A stretch of 64,000 nucleotides of DNA from Lutibacter sp. A80 (GTDB lineage Bacteria > Bacteroidota > Bacteroidia > Flavobacteriales > Flavobacteriaceae). Shown piece by piece: positions 35,037 through 43,213 of this stretch (the first letter of the stretch is position 1; every line of letters begins with the position of its first letter). The translations under genes were made by a program, and so were the position numbers. The stretch spans positions 2,338,501 through 2,402,500 of the forward strand of contig NZ_CP092480.1 in NCBI RefSeq assembly GCF_022429645.1, in the 5' to 3' direction. The notes under the pieces are model-generated. The model was not told the origin of the DNA. It did no database searches and saw only the letters and a list, made by a program, of their open reading frames with translations.

Positions 35037-36284
35037 TTATTGCATTATAAGTTGCACCGTACCTTTTGTAGCTTGTTTTAAAAGCACCTTTCCTTTTTCT
35101 TCTACCAAATCTATAGCTTTTTGGTTGGCATGTCTAATTGTAAAAAGCGCAACATTGCTTACAAAAGTAATATTGTATTTAAGAGTTATTTCTGATAAAA
35201 ATGCTTCAAAATTATTGAATTTATCTTCTAAACAAACCGAAAAACTTAGTGCAGAGTTTTGAATAAGGTTTACTTTGAGCTGATAATTGTGTAAAATTTT
35301 AAAAATATCACTTAAATTATGTTCAACCATAAAAGAAAAATCCAATGCAGAAATAGAAACTAAAATTTGTTTATTTTTTAGAATAAAGCAAGGAACATCT
35401 GGAACTATAAGCTGCCCACCACCTACTATTGACCCTTTTTGTTTTAGATTATAAAACGAACGCACATACAAAGGAATTTTTTTATTTTCTAAAGGTTTTA
35501 TTGTTTTTGGATGAATAACAGATGCACCATAAAAAGCCATTTCTATTGCTTCACCATAAGAAATTTGTTCTAACAAAACGGTTTCTTTAAAATATCTAGG
35601 ATCTGCATTTAAAACTCCATCAACATCTTTCCATATAGTTACACTTTCTGCTCCCAAGCAATGTGCAAAAATTGCTGCAGTATAATCAGAGCCCTCTCTT
35701 CCTAAAGTTGTAGTTTTCCCTTTTGAATCTGCCCCTAAAAACCCTTGAGTAATATTTAAATTTTGAGTATTTAATGCTTGTATATTCGTTTTAGTTTGTT
35801 CCCAATTTACAGCGGCATTTCTATAAGTAGCATCCGTTTTTATAAAATCTCTAACATCAATCCACCTTGTTGTAATACCAATAGTGTTTAAATAACTACT
35901 TATAATTTTTGTTGAAAGCAGTTCGCCATAACCCACAATTTGATCGTAGATATAATTATAATCGGTAGACTTGTTAATGGCTAAAAACCCACTTAATTGT
36001 CCAAATAATAATTCAACCTCAAATAAAATAGGGTGCTTTTTATTTTCAAATAAGTTTTTAATTATAGTTATATGAAAATCTCTAACACTGTTTATGTTTG
36101 TTGCCAAATCTTCAGAATTATTATGGTATGCATCTATTATTTTCTCAAACGCATTGGTCATTTTACCCATTGCAGAAACTACAATAAGTGTATTTTCAAA
36201 ACCTTCATATTCTAAAACTCTAACAACATTTTTTATACTCTCGGCATCTTTAACAGAAGCTCCGCCAAATTTAAATACCTTCAC
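35037..36284 (-). CDS. aspartate kinase (monofunctional)
   Basis: The 415-residue enzyme starts with the signature MKVFKFGGASVKDAESIKN and has TTLGREGSDYTAAIFAH in the nucleotide region and GASVIHPKTIKPL near residue 255. The C-terminal 140 residues form the ACT-like regulatory region. It phosphorylates aspartate, the first step to lysine, threonine and methionine. No homoserine dehydrogenase domain is fused. It starts 1 bp after the GNAT gene ends, with the acyltransferase gene 38 bp downstream. Confidence 0.93.
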   Translation of the reverse strand: MKVFKFGGASVKDAESIKNVVRVLEYEGFENTLIVVSAMGKMTNAFEKIIDAYHNNSEDLATNINSVRDFHITIIKNLFENKKHPILFEVELLFGQLSGFLAINKSTDYNYIYDQIVGYGELLSTKIISSYLNTIGITTRWIDVRDFIKTDATYRNAAVNWEQTKTNIQALNTQNLNITQGFLGADSKGKTTTLGREGSDYTAAIFAHCLGAESVTIWKDVDGVLNADPRYFKETVLLEQISYGEAIEMAFYGASVIHPKTIKPLENKKIPLYVRSFYNLKQKGSIVGGGQLIVPDVPCFILKNKQILVSISALDFSFMVEHNLSDIFKILHNYQLKVNLIQNSALSFSVCLEDKFNNFEAFLSEITLKYNITFVSNVALFTIRHANQKAIDLVEEKGKVLLKQATKGTVQLIMQ

Positions 36285-36285
36285 T

Positions 36286-36762
36286 TTAAACCTTTAAATA
36301 TTTTTTCATTGAAGCCCTGTCTATTTGAACAGAATCCCAATCTCTTAAAACTTTTGCACCAGTACTTTCGTAAAATTTAACAGCAGGTTCGTTCCAATCT
36401 AGCACATTCCACTCAATACGTTTAACGCCTCTATTGTAACCATATTCTATTACTTTTTTATACAAAGCACTTCCTATTTTTTGACCTCTTTTTTGCTCTG
36501 TAACAAGTAAATCTTCTAAATGAATTGTAGGACCTTTCCAAGTAGAATAACGCGGATAAAACAATGCAATTCCAACAATTTCTTCTGAAATTTCAGCTAC
36601 AAAAATTTTAAATAAAGGGGTGTCTCCAAAACCATCTTTTTCTAAATCGCTAACCGTTACTTCAACAGCATCTGCTTCATTTTCAAAATTTGCTAACTCT
36701 TGTATTAACTTTAAAATTGAAGGAGCATCTTCAATTTTCCCTTCTCTAATTATAAAACTCAT
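36286..36762 (-). CDS. GNAT family N-acetyltransferase
   Basis: The 158-residue protein has the GNAT fold: IREGKIEDAPSILKLIQEL at the start, the acetyl-CoA pyrophosphate loop EQKRGQKIGSALYKKVIEY and the late NEPAVKFYESTGAK motif. It resembles the diamine/thialysine acetyltransferase group in its YPRYSTWKGPTIHLEDLLV segment; a polyamine or lysine-analogue substrate is possible. It is the first gene of the GNAT - aspartate kinase - acyltransferase run. Confidence 0.88.
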   Translation of the reverse strand: MSFIIREGKIEDAPSILKLIQELANFENEADAVEVTVSDLEKDGFGDTPLFKIFVAEISEEIVGIALFYPRYSTWKGPTIHLEDLLVTEQKRGQKIGSALYKKVIEYGYNRGVKRIEWNVLDWNEPAVKFYESTGAKVLRDWDSVQIDRASMKKYLKV

Positions 36763-36886
36763 TCTTATTTTTAATTTATTAAGTTACGGCTAAAATAAAA
36801 ATCTTTATACAAACTATCTTAGAATCTTCACCCTTTTTAAAATTAAATTTTTCGATATTTGTACTACTAAACTTCAAAAAACAACT

Positions 36887-37909
36887 ATGGAAACCAATAA
36901 CTTAACACTTGGTGAATTTATTATTGAAAATCAAAAACATTATAAATCTACTTCAGGAGAATTTTCTAGACTTCTAAGTTCAATGAAATTAGCCGCTAAA
37001 ATTGTAAATTATAAAGTAAATAAGGCAGGCTTGGTTGATATTATGGGCAATGCTGGAGAAACAAACATTCAAGGTGAAGATCAACAAAAATTAGATGTTT
37101 ATGCCAATAAAGTTTTTATGGAAACTTTAATAAACCGGGAAATTGTTTGTGGTATAGCAAGTGAAGAAGAAGACAATTTTGTTACCATTAGAGGAAAACA
37201 AGGAACAAACGAAAATAAGTATGTGGTTTTAATTGATCCTTTAGACGGCTCATCAAATATAGATGTAAATGTTTCTGTTGGTACTATTTTTTCTATTTAC
37301 AAGCGTATAACTCCAATTGGAACTCCTGTTGAAATGGAAGACTTTTTACAGCCAGGAAACCTACAAGTAGCTGCAGGATATGTAGTTTATGGAACTTCAA
37401 CAATGCTAGTTTATACATCTGGACATGGTGTAAATGGATTTACGTTAAATCCTGCAATTGGTTCATTTTATTTATCTCATCCAAACTTTAAATTCCCAGA
37501 AGAAGGCAAAATTTACTCTATAAACGAAGGAAATTATGTGCATTTTCCACAAGGTGTAAAAGACTATTTAAAATACTGTCAAGAAGAAAAAGACAACAGA
37601 CCTTATACTTCTCGGTATATTGGCTCTTTAGTATCCGATTTTCATAGAAATATGATTAAAGGCGGAATTTATATGTACCCAACTAGTGCCATTGGTCCAA
37701 AAGGAAAATTACGTTTATTATACGAATGCAACCCTATGGCTTTTTTAGCAGAACAAGCAAATGGAAAAGCAACTGATGGTTATAAAAGAATTATGGATAT
37801 TAAACCAACAGAATTACACCAGCGCGTTCCTTTTTTCTGCGGAAGTAAAAAAATGGTAGAAAAAGCTGAAGAATTTATGGCGAAATACCCAAACGATGCT
37901 AATTATTAA
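36887..37909 (+). CDS. fbp: class 1 fructose-1,6-bisphosphatase
   Basis: The 340-residue gluconeogenic enzyme has the metal-binding signature [19 protein letters not shown], the GIASEEED acidic site and the C-terminal [20 protein letters not shown]. Length and motifs are typical. A GATATTTG box (36854-36861), one base off the -7 consensus, lies 25 bp upstream of the ATG. It diverges from the GNAT/aspartate kinase run. Confidence 0.95.
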   Translation: METNNLTLGEFIIENQKHYKSTSGEFSRLLSSMKLAAKIVNYKVNKAGLVDIMGNAGETNIQGEDQQKLDVYANKVFMETLINREIVCGIASEEEDNFVTIRGKQGTNENKYVVLIDPLDGSSNIDVNVSVGTIFSIYKRITPIGTPVEMEDFLQPGNLQVAAGYVVYGTSTMLVYTSGHGVNGFTLNPAIGSFYLSHPNFKFPEEGKIYSINEGNYVHFPQGVKDYLKYCQEEKDNRPYTSRYIGSLVSDFHRNMIKGGIYMYPTSAIGPKGKLRLLYECNPMAFLAEQANGKATDGYKRIMDIKPTELHQRVPFFCGSKKMVEKAEEFMAKYPNDANY

Positions 37910-38007
37910 AAAAAATAAAAATTAATAATTTCATCAAATATAACAAATGCTAATACCACTATAAGAACATTTGATTTTTAAGATTTTTTAAAGTGAAAAT
38001 GGTTCGT

Positions 38008-38015
38008 TACCTTTG
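38008..38015 (+). promoter_or_regulatory. Bacteroidota -7 box (TACCTTTG) for superoxide dismutase
   Basis: TACCTTTG fits TAnnTTTG and lies 54 bp before the ATG at 38070. No clear -33 TTG was found at consensus distance. Confidence 0.55.
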
Positions 38016-38069
38016 AAAAAAGGCAGAAAAAGAAATAATTTTAAGTTTAACTAAAAAAAATATACAACT

Positions 38070-38678
38070 ATGTCATTTGAATTACCAAAATTACCATACG
38101 CATATGATGCGTTAGAACCACATATTGATGCAAAAACTATGGAAATTCACCATACAAAGCACCATGCAGGTTATACTAACAATTTAAATAACGCTATTGC
38201 AGGAACTGAACTTGATGGACAATCTATTGAAACTATTTTAAACGGATTAGATATGGATAATACTGCTGTTAGAAATAACGGTGGAGGTTTTTACAATCAC
38301 AGTTTATTTTGGGATGTAATGAATCCTGAAGGAAAAGGGTATTTATCTGGAGAATTAAAAGATGCAATTATTGCAGAATTTGGTTCTGTAGATGCTTTTA
38401 AAGATGCTTTTGCTAAAGCTGCTGCAACACGTTTTGGTTCTGGATGGGCTTGGTTATGTGTTCATAAAGGAGGAAAAGTTGAAGTTTGCTCAACACCAAA
38501 CCAGGACAATCCATTAATGCCAGGTGTTAGTTGCGAAGGTTTCCCTATTTTAGCTTTAGACGTATGGGAACACGCTTACTATTTAAATTACCAAAACAGA
38601 AGACCAGATTATATCAATGCGTTTTTTAACGTAATAAACTGGAACCATGTAGAAAAATTATATGCTGAAAATAAATAA
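38070..38678 (+). CDS. superoxide dismutase, Fe/Mn type
   Basis: The 202-residue enzyme opens with [20 protein letters not shown] and has the metal ligands in [22 protein letters not shown] and the signature [31 protein letters not shown] matches the Fe/Mn family. It lacks a signal peptide, so it is cytoplasmic. Whether it prefers iron or manganese cannot be stated reliably. A tight terminator hairpin follows. Confidence 0.95.
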   Translation: MSFELPKLPYAYDALEPHIDAKTMEIHHTKHHAGYTNNLNNAIAGTELDGQSIETILNGLDMDNTAVRNNGGGFYNHSLFWDVMNPEGKGYLSGELKDAIIAEFGSVDAFKDAFAKAAATRFGSGWAWLCVHKGGKVEVCSTPNQDNPLMPGVSCEGFPILALDVWEHAYYLNYQNRRPDYINAFFNVINWNHVEKLYAENK

Positions 38679-38703
38679 TATTTTTAGTAGTATACTATAA
38701 AAA

Positions 38704-38730
38704 AAACTCGCCAAATTGGCGAGTTTTTTT
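38704..38730 (+). terminator. intrinsic terminator after the superoxide dismutase gene
   Basis: AACTCGCC-AAAT-TGGCGAGTT plus a run of seven to eight T starts about 25 bp after the stop codon. It sits just downstream of the tRNA on the opposite strand and could act there too. Confidence 0.85.
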
Positions 38731-38738
38731 GTTTATTG

Positions 38739-38809
38739 AGGCGACGAGCGGATTCGAACCGCTGTAGGAGCTTTTGCAGAGCCCAGCCTAGCCACTCGGC
38801 CACGACGCC
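38739..38809 (-). tRNA. tRNA-Cys (anticodon GCA)
   Basis: Read on the minus strand, this 71-nt gene folds as a cloverleaf. The acceptor stem is GGCGTCG/CGTCGCC, the D arm GCC...GGC, the anticodon arm GGGCT-CTGCAAA-AGCTC with anticodon GCA, and the T arm AGCGG-TTCGAAT-CCGCT. The discriminator base is U73, the known identity base for cysteine. The CCA end is not encoded. The acceptor stem has a U-U mismatch at position 5:68, unusual for an expressed tRNA but not proof of inactivity. Confidence 0.93.
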
Positions 38810-38819
38810 TTAATTGGAT

Positions 38820-39037
38820 TGCAAATTTAACTAATTTTAATAAGTTAGCAACATTTTTTAACAAATATTCTATAACTCCCTTATTCTTAATTTAAAAATT
38901 ACTTTAAAACAAAGTACTACATATTTAAAATCAACAATTTAAAAAATAATTTACATTTTAATTCAATGTAAAGTACTTGTTTATATAGACATTAATTTAA
39001 TAAGCTTTTAAAACACAACTAAAAATTGAACCAAAAG
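38820..39037. other. AT-rich intergenic region with nothing recognised
   Basis: This stretch lies between tRNA-Cys and folB, both on the minus strand. It probably includes the tRNA promoter; no coding sequence, hairpin or consensus promoter box stood out. Confidence 0.4.
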
Positions 39038-39397
39038 TTATTTTCTACGCTTACTCATTTCTATGGTAACCATTGCAACATTACCTCCAATAGGTGGGTT
39101 TAATTTAGAAACTTCAACTTTAGCAGATTTTACAATAACAATTTCAGCTAAAATACGATCTAAAATACGTTTAGCAACTTGTTCTAATAGCTTAGATCTA
39201 ATTGCCATTTCTTCTCTTACAATCTTATTTAAATGTACATAATCTACTGTATCAGCAAGATTATCGGATATTGCTGATTTAGATAAATTTGCTTTTACAG
39301 TTAAATCCACTCTATAATCTGAACCTATTTTCCCTTCTTCAACCAAACAGCCGTGATAGGCGTACACACGAATGTTTTTTACTTTTATAACTCCCAT
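39038..39397 (-). CDS. folB: dihydroneopterin aldolase
   Basis: The 119-residue protein matches FolB: IRVYAYHGCLVEEGKIGSDY at the start (pterin-binding region), DTVDYVHLNKIVREEM in the middle and VEVSKLNPPIGGNV near the end, whose Lys is the expected catalytic residue. It cleaves dihydroneopterin to the hydroxymethylpterin precursor of folate. The neighbours do not include other folate genes. Confidence 0.92.
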   Translation of the reverse strand: MGVIKVKNIRVYAYHGCLVEEGKIGSDYRVDLTVKANLSKSAISDNLADTVDYVHLNKIVREEMAIRSKLLEQVAKRILDRILAEIVIVKSAKVEVSKLNPPIGGNVAMVTIEMSKRRK

Positions 39398-39475
39398 TTT
39401 TATTTAATTATGAATTACAAAATTAGGCATTAAATTTTTTGTAATTACCCAAATTAGTATAAAAACCCAAAATTT

Positions 39476-39571
39476 GCGTTAGGGATTGAACGACCTGTTT
39501 GAGCTCTTTTTTGTTGTAAAAAAACAACAAAAAAAGCGAGTAGTGAAAGCCCAACCTGAAAGGGAACGCCC
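39476..39571. repeat. GCGTTAGGG...GGGAACGCCC hairpin element
   Basis: This 96-bp element begins GCGTTAGGGATTGAACG and ends AGGGAACGCCC, with terminal GCGTT/AACGC inverted ends. In the middle a T-rich arm (CTTTTTTGTTG) pairs with CAACAAAAAAAG, and after it GCGAGTAG and AAGCCCAACC follow. I recall elements of the same ordered form (GGGCGTT...GGGCT...CCCTAACGC on the other strand) from other flavobacterial genomes. It lies between divergent folB and glnS. Only one copy is in the window. Confidence 0.6.
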
Positions 39572-39633
39572 AAAATATACTTTTTAAACTTAGGTACTAT
39601 TAATTATTTATAGTTATTGCCAAAAAAAATCGA

Positions 39634-39641
39634 TAATTTTG
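39634..39641 (+). promoter_or_regulatory. Bacteroidota -7 box (TAATTTTG) for glnS
   Basis: TAATTTTG fits TAnnTTTG and lies 20 bp before the ATG at 39662; a TTG at 39617-39619 is 14 bp upstream. This shows the TTG at 39617 is promoter sequence, not a start codon. Confidence 0.6.
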
Positions 39642-39661
39642 TAACTTATTATTTTAGAATT

Positions 39662-41347
39662 ATGAGTGAAGAAAAAAAGTCGCTGAATTTTATTGAACAA
39701 ATTATTGAGGAAGATTTAGCAAACGGATTATCAAAAGATAAATTACGATTTAGATTTCCGCCAGAACCAAATGGATATTTACATATTGGTCATGCAGCTT
39801 CTATTTGTTTAAATTTTGGATTAGGTTTGCGCTATAATGCACCTGTTAATTTACGTTTTGATGATACAAACCCTGCAAAAGAAGAACAAGAATATGTAGA
39901 TTCTATAAAACAAGATATTGAATGGCTTGGTTTTAAATGGGATAAAGAACTGTATTCATCTGACTATTTTCAGCAATTATTTGATTGGACAATTACACTT
40001 ATTAAAGAAGGAAAAGCTTATGTAGATAATCAATCTTCTGAACAAATGGCAAATCAAAAAGGAACGCCTACAGAACATGGAACTAATAGTCCAAATAGAG
40101 ATAGAAGTATTGAAGAAAATTTAGACCTTTTTCTTAAAATGAAAAATGGAGAATTTGAAGAAGGTTCTCATGTGTTACGTGCAAAAATTGATATGAAACA
40201 TACCAATATGCACATGCGTGATCCAATTATGTATCGTATTTTAAAAAAACACCACCATAGAACTGGTGACAATTGGTGTATTTACCCAATGTACGATTGG
40301 ACACACGGAGAAAGTGATTATTTAGAACAAATTTCTCATTCTATTTGTACGCTAGAGTTTAAAAGCCATAGAGATTTATACGATTGGTATGTTGACCAAG
40401 TTTTCGATGCTTCAAAATTAGCTTTACGACCAAAACAGCGAGAATTTGCACGTAGAAATTTAAGTTATACTGTAATGAGTAAACGTAAATTACTACAATT
40501 AGTTGAAGAAAAAATTGTATCTGGTTGGGATGATCCTCGTATGCCTACAATTTCAGGTTTAAGAAGACGTGGTTATACACCAAATGCTATTCGAAAATTT
40601 AGCGATACTGCAGGGATTTCTAAAAGAGACAATGTTACAGATGTAGCTTTATTAGAACACTGTATTAAAGACGATTTAAATAAAACAGCACCACGTGTTA
40701 TGGCTGTTTTAGATCCTGTTAAAGTGGTTATTACTAATTACCCTGAAGATAAAGAGGAGTTTTTAGATGCTAATTATAACGATTATGCTGATGGTTTTGG
40801 TAGCAGAGCAGTACCTTTTAGTCGTGAAATTTATATTGAAAAAGAAGATTTTAGAGAACAAGCCAACAAAAAGTTTTTCCGTTTAAAATTAGGGAAAGAA
40901 GTGCGTTTAAAAAATGCATATATAATTAAAGCTGAAAGCTGTGTTAAAGATGCCAATGGTGAAGTAACCGAAATTCATTGTACTTATGATGAAGATTCTT
41001 TAAGTGGAAGCGGAACAGAAGCTAGTAAACGAAAAGTAAAAGGCACATTGCATTGGGTTTCTATAAAACACGCTGTTAAAGCTGAAGTAAGAGTGTACGA
41101 TCGCCTGTTTACAGATGAAGCTCCGGATGGACATAAAGACAAAGATTTTAAAGAATTTATAAATCCAGATTCTTTAAATATTATTGAGGCTTTTGTAGAA
41201 CCTAGTTTAAAGGATTCTAAAATATTAGATAGATTTCAGTTTCAACGTTTAGGTTACTTTTGTGTTGATACAGATGCTACTGAAAATAATTTAGTATTTA
41301 ACAGAACCGTTCCTTTACGTGATAGTTGGGCTAAAATGGGGGAATAA
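39662..41347 (+). CDS. glnS: glutamine-tRNA ligase
   Basis: The roughly 561-residue class I synthetase has the HIGH motif in PPEPNGYLHIGHAASICLN, RFDDTNPAKEEQEYVDSIK, the KMSKS-like VMSKRKLLQLVEE and the C-terminal anticodon-binding beta barrels (about residues 340-560). Recognition of glutamine rather than glutamate follows from the GlnRS-type order and the CIYPMYDWTHGESDYLE segment. The start at ATG 39662 (MSEEKKSLNF) is chosen because a promoter overlaps the longer frame. A terminator follows. Confidence 0.94.
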   Translation: MSEEKKSLNFIEQIIEEDLANGLSKDKLRFRFPPEPNGYLHIGHAASICLNFGLGLRYNAPVNLRFDDTNPAKEEQEYVDSIKQDIEWLGFKWDKELYSSDYFQQLFDWTITLIKEGKAYVDNQSSEQMANQKGTPTEHGTNSPNRDRSIEENLDLFLKMKNGEFEEGSHVLRAKIDMKHTNMHMRDPIMYRILKKHHHRTGDNWCIYPMYDWTHGESDYLEQISHSICTLEFKSHRDLYDWYVDQVFDASKLALRPKQREFARRNLSYTVMSKRKLLQLVEEKIVSGWDDPRMPTISGLRRRGYTPNAIRKFSDTAGISKRDNVTDVALLEHCIKDDLNKTAPRVMAVLDPVKVVITNYPEDKEEFLDANYNDYADGFGSRAVPFSREIYIEKEDFREQANKKFFRLKLGKEVRLKNAYIIKAESCVKDANGEVTEIHCTYDEDSLSGSGTEASKRKVKGTLHWVSIKHAVKAEVRVYDRLFTDEAPDGHKDKDFKEFINPDSLNIIEAFVEPSLKDSKILDRFQFQRLGYFCVDTDATENNLVFNRTVPLRDSWAKMGE

Positions 41348-41369
41348 TAATTGAAATAAATAACTTTAG

Positions 41370-41406
41370 AAAAAGGCTGTAAAAATTTATTTTATACAGC
41401 CTTTTT
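41370..41406 (+). terminator. intrinsic terminator after glnS
   Basis: AAAAAGGCTGTA pairs with TACAGCCTTTTT across a loop of about 13 nt, with the T run as part of the stem end, 22 bp after the stop. Confidence 0.75.
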
Positions 41407-41499
41407 CTATTTAGCTCATTTTATAAAAAGTTATAGTACCTTTAAGCTTAGAAATATTTAGAATACTCATTCTGACTATAACTACTAAAAATCAAAAAA

Positions 41500-41859
41500 A
41501 TGGCTACACATAATGAATTAGGAAAAAAGGGAGAAGCGCTTGCTGCTGAATATCTTTTAAAAAACGGCTATCAAATTCTAGAAAAAAATTGGTTTTATAA
41601 AAAAGCAGAAGTAGATATTATAGCACTAAAAGGTGAAACTTTAGCTGTTGTAGAAGTTAAAACACGTTCGAGCAATTATTTTGGAAATCCTCAAGACTTT
41701 GTAAACCCAAAAAAAATTAGACTATTGGTAGAGGCTATTAACCAATACATTACCACAAAAGATTTAGATGTAGAAGTCCGATTTGATATTATTGCAATTT
41801 TAAAAAATCAACACAGTTTTAAAATTGAACATATTGAGGATGCCTTTTTACACTTTTAA
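41500..41859 (+). CDS. YraN family protein (UPF0102)
   Basis: The 119-residue protein has the endonuclease-like fold motifs of UPF0102: GKKGEALAAEYLLKNGYQIL, then AEVDIIALKGETLAVVEVKTRSS with the D...ExK arrangement. It may act on nucleic acid (Holliday-junction-resolvase-like fold), but no activity is established. It overlaps the convergent thioesterase gene by 4 bp. Confidence 0.9.
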   Translation: MATHNELGKKGEALAAEYLLKNGYQILEKNWFYKKAEVDIIALKGETLAVVEVKTRSSNYFGNPQDFVNPKKIRLLVEAINQYITTKDLDVEVRFDIIAILKNQHSFKIEHIEDAFLHF

Positions 41860-42230
41860 ATTCTAATTGGCTTATTATTTGTATCAACTGCAGCAAACAC
41901 AAAAAAACCTTCAATTGCTTTTTGTTTAATTCCTGTATCTAATTGCTCGGAAAACAGCTCTACTTGAATTGTAATTTTTACCAATCCTACTTTAACAACC
42001 TTTCCTATTAACTGAACTATTTCACCAGCTTTTACAGGCTTTAAAAATTTAATTTTATCTGTTGTAACAGTCACCATTTTCTTTCTTGTAAAACGCATTG
42101 CGGTAATATAAGAAACTTCATCCATCCATTGCATTGCAATTCCTCCAAACAAATTATTTTGATCGTTTAACATATTAGAAAAAACAACTTTATACTGGGT
42201 AGTTACTGAATTATTAATTTTTGTTTCCAT
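41856..42230 (-). CDS. acyl-CoA thioesterase, hotdog fold (YciA-like)
   Basis: The roughly 124-residue protein has the hotdog signature NLFGGIAMQWMDEVSYITAMRF (split over the helix, with the Asp as expected catalytic residue) and VKFLKPVKAGEIVQLIGKVV-type strands. It should hydrolyse short or medium acyl-CoA. The open frame extends to 42359, but that part runs into the divergent promoter and reads as hydrophobic non-family sequence; the ATG at 42230 (METKINNSV) is the likely start. Confidence 0.88.
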   Translation of the reverse strand: METKINNSVTTQYKVVFSNMLNDQNNLFGGIAMQWMDEVSYITAMRFTRKKMVTVTTDKIKFLKPVKAGEIVQLIGKVVKVGLVKITIQVELFSEQLDTGIKQKAIEGFFVFAAVDTNNKPIRI

Positions 42231-42273
42231 TAAAATAAAAAATTTATCAAATATAACTAATAATGTTATAATT

Positions 42274-42289
42274 ATGAACCTAGGTTCAT
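42274..42289. promoter_or_regulatory. perfect 16-bp palindrome, likely operator
   Basis: atgaacctaggttcat is a perfect palindrome directly upstream of the TATATTTG -7 box (42290-42297) of the DUF134/NifX unit, filling the spacer region where a bound protein would control polymerase. It is also 44 bp upstream of the divergent thioesterase start. The DUF134 protein itself is the most economical candidate ligand. Confidence 0.6.
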
Positions 42290-42297
42290 TATATTTG
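42290..42297 (+). promoter_or_regulatory. Bacteroidota -7 box (TATATTTG) for the DUF134 gene
   Basis: TATATTTG fits TAnnTTTG and lies 27 bp before the ATG at 42325. No TTG is seen at the -33 position, which is consistent with a promoter needing an activator or being regulated at the adjoining palindrome. Confidence 0.6.
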
Positions 42298-42324
42298 TAC
42301 TTTAAATTGATTTTTAGATTTAAT

Positions 42325-42732
42325 ATGGCAAGACCAGAAAAAAACAGAAGAGTTTCCAAACCTCCAAAAATGAAAGGGTTTAAACCTTTTGGAATTCCTA
42401 AATGTAAACTTGAAGTTATACAATTAACTATGGAAGAATATGAAAGTATTCGTTTGGTTAATTATGAAATGCTACAACAAAAAGAAGCAGCTGTATTAAT
42501 GAATATCTCCAGACCAACGCTAACTAGAATTTATAATAAAGCTCTAAAAAATATTACCAAAGCATTTGTTGAAGGAAAAGCAATTGTTATTGATGGCGGC
42601 AACTATGAGTTTGAAAAAGAATGGCATAGGTGCAAAAAGTGTTTTAAACTTATTGAAGACAAAAAACACCATAGCAAATGCATAAAAAACAATGAAAATA
42701 ACTCTAAAGAGTTAATTAAAATAAATAATTAA
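42325..42732 (+). CDS. DUF134 family HTH regulator
   Basis: The roughly 135-residue protein begins MARPEKNRRVSKPPKMKGFK and contains a sigma region 4-like helix-turn-helix (QLTMEEYESIRLVNYEML, then KEAAVLMNISRPTLTRIYNKA), the pattern of DUF134. The C-terminus has a possible metal site, CKKC near residue 103 and HHSKC near 118. The start at ATG 42325 is chosen over 42274, which lies inside the palindrome and promoter. It sits 23 bp upstream of the NifX-like gene. Confidence 0.88.
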   Translation: MARPEKNRRVSKPPKMKGFKPFGIPKCKLEVIQLTMEEYESIRLVNYEMLQQKEAAVLMNISRPTLTRIYNKALKNITKAFVEGKAIVIDGGNYEFEKEWHRCKKCFKLIEDKKHHSKCIKNNENNSKELIKINN

Positions 42733-42755
42733 TAGTCTTTTAAAATTAAATAACA

Positions 42756-43130
42756 ATGAAAATAATTGCAATACCAGTTACTGAAAATAACCAAATAGAA
42801 GATCATTTTGGGAAATGTAAATTTTATGAAATCTATACTATTTCAGAAGAAAACAAAATAATTGCAACTCAAATATTGGCATCTGATCAAGGTTGCGGTT
42901 GTAAATCTAATATTGCCCAAGTTTTAGCTGAACACGGCGTAACTATTATGCTAGCCGGAGGAATAGGTCAGGGAGCAATTAACGTATTAAATAAATTTAA
43001 TATTGAAGTAATACGCGGTTGTACTGGAAATACTAAAGAAATTGTAACTAACTTTTTAAAAGGAGAAATTTTAGATAATGGTATTACGTGTTCTCATACA
43101 CATGAAGAAGACCACCAATGTAGCCATTAA
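42756..43130 (+). CDS. NifX/NifB-type iron-molybdenum cluster-binding domain protein
   Basis: The 124-residue protein has the dinitrogenase Fe-Mo cofactor-binding fold: MKIIAIPVTENNQIEDHFGK, then HGVTIMLAGGIGQGAINVL and IEVIRGCTGNTKEIV. A CGCK motif lies mid-protein, and the tail is rich in His and Cys (CSHTHEEDHQCSH), a likely metal-binding end. No nitrogenase genes are near; stand-alone members occur in many anaerobes and microaerobes, with unclear roles in metal or cluster handling. It pairs with the DUF134 regulator and is followed by a long hairpin. Confidence 0.88.
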   Translation: MKIIAIPVTENNQIEDHFGKCKFYEIYTISEENKIIATQILASDQGCGCKSNIAQVLAEHGVTIMLAGGIGQGAINVLNKFNIEVIRGCTGNTKEIVTNFLKGEILDNGITCSHTHEEDHQCSH

Positions 43131-43140
43131 ATCAAAAATT

Positions 43141-43202
43141 TAGGCTGTTTAAAATAGTAATATTGTGTTATTTTAAACTTTCAAAATATTTTAAACAGCC
43201 TA
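43141..43202. terminator. long hairpin between convergent NifX-like and TlpA-type genes
   Basis: TAGGCTGTTTAAAATA (43141-43156) pairs perfectly with TATTTTAAACAGCCTA (43187-43202) across a 30-nt AT-rich loop. It lies 11 bp from each of the two stop codons, as expected for a shared terminator. Confidence 0.7.
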
Positions 43203-43213
43203 TATAATTTATT

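Noticed and set aside
39617..39661. N-terminal extension of GlnRS from a TTG
   Set aside because: The TTG and the following bases form promoter elements; the ATG at 39662 gives the normal family start.
42231..42359. N-terminal extension of the thioesterase on the minus strand
   Set aside because: It overlaps the palindrome and promoter of the divergent gene, and the extension does not look like the hotdog family.
42756..43130. Idea of a nitrogen fixation locus
   Set aside because: Only a NifX-like domain and a DUF134 regulator are present; no nifHDK or nifB genes are in the window, and stand-alone NifX-like proteins are common.
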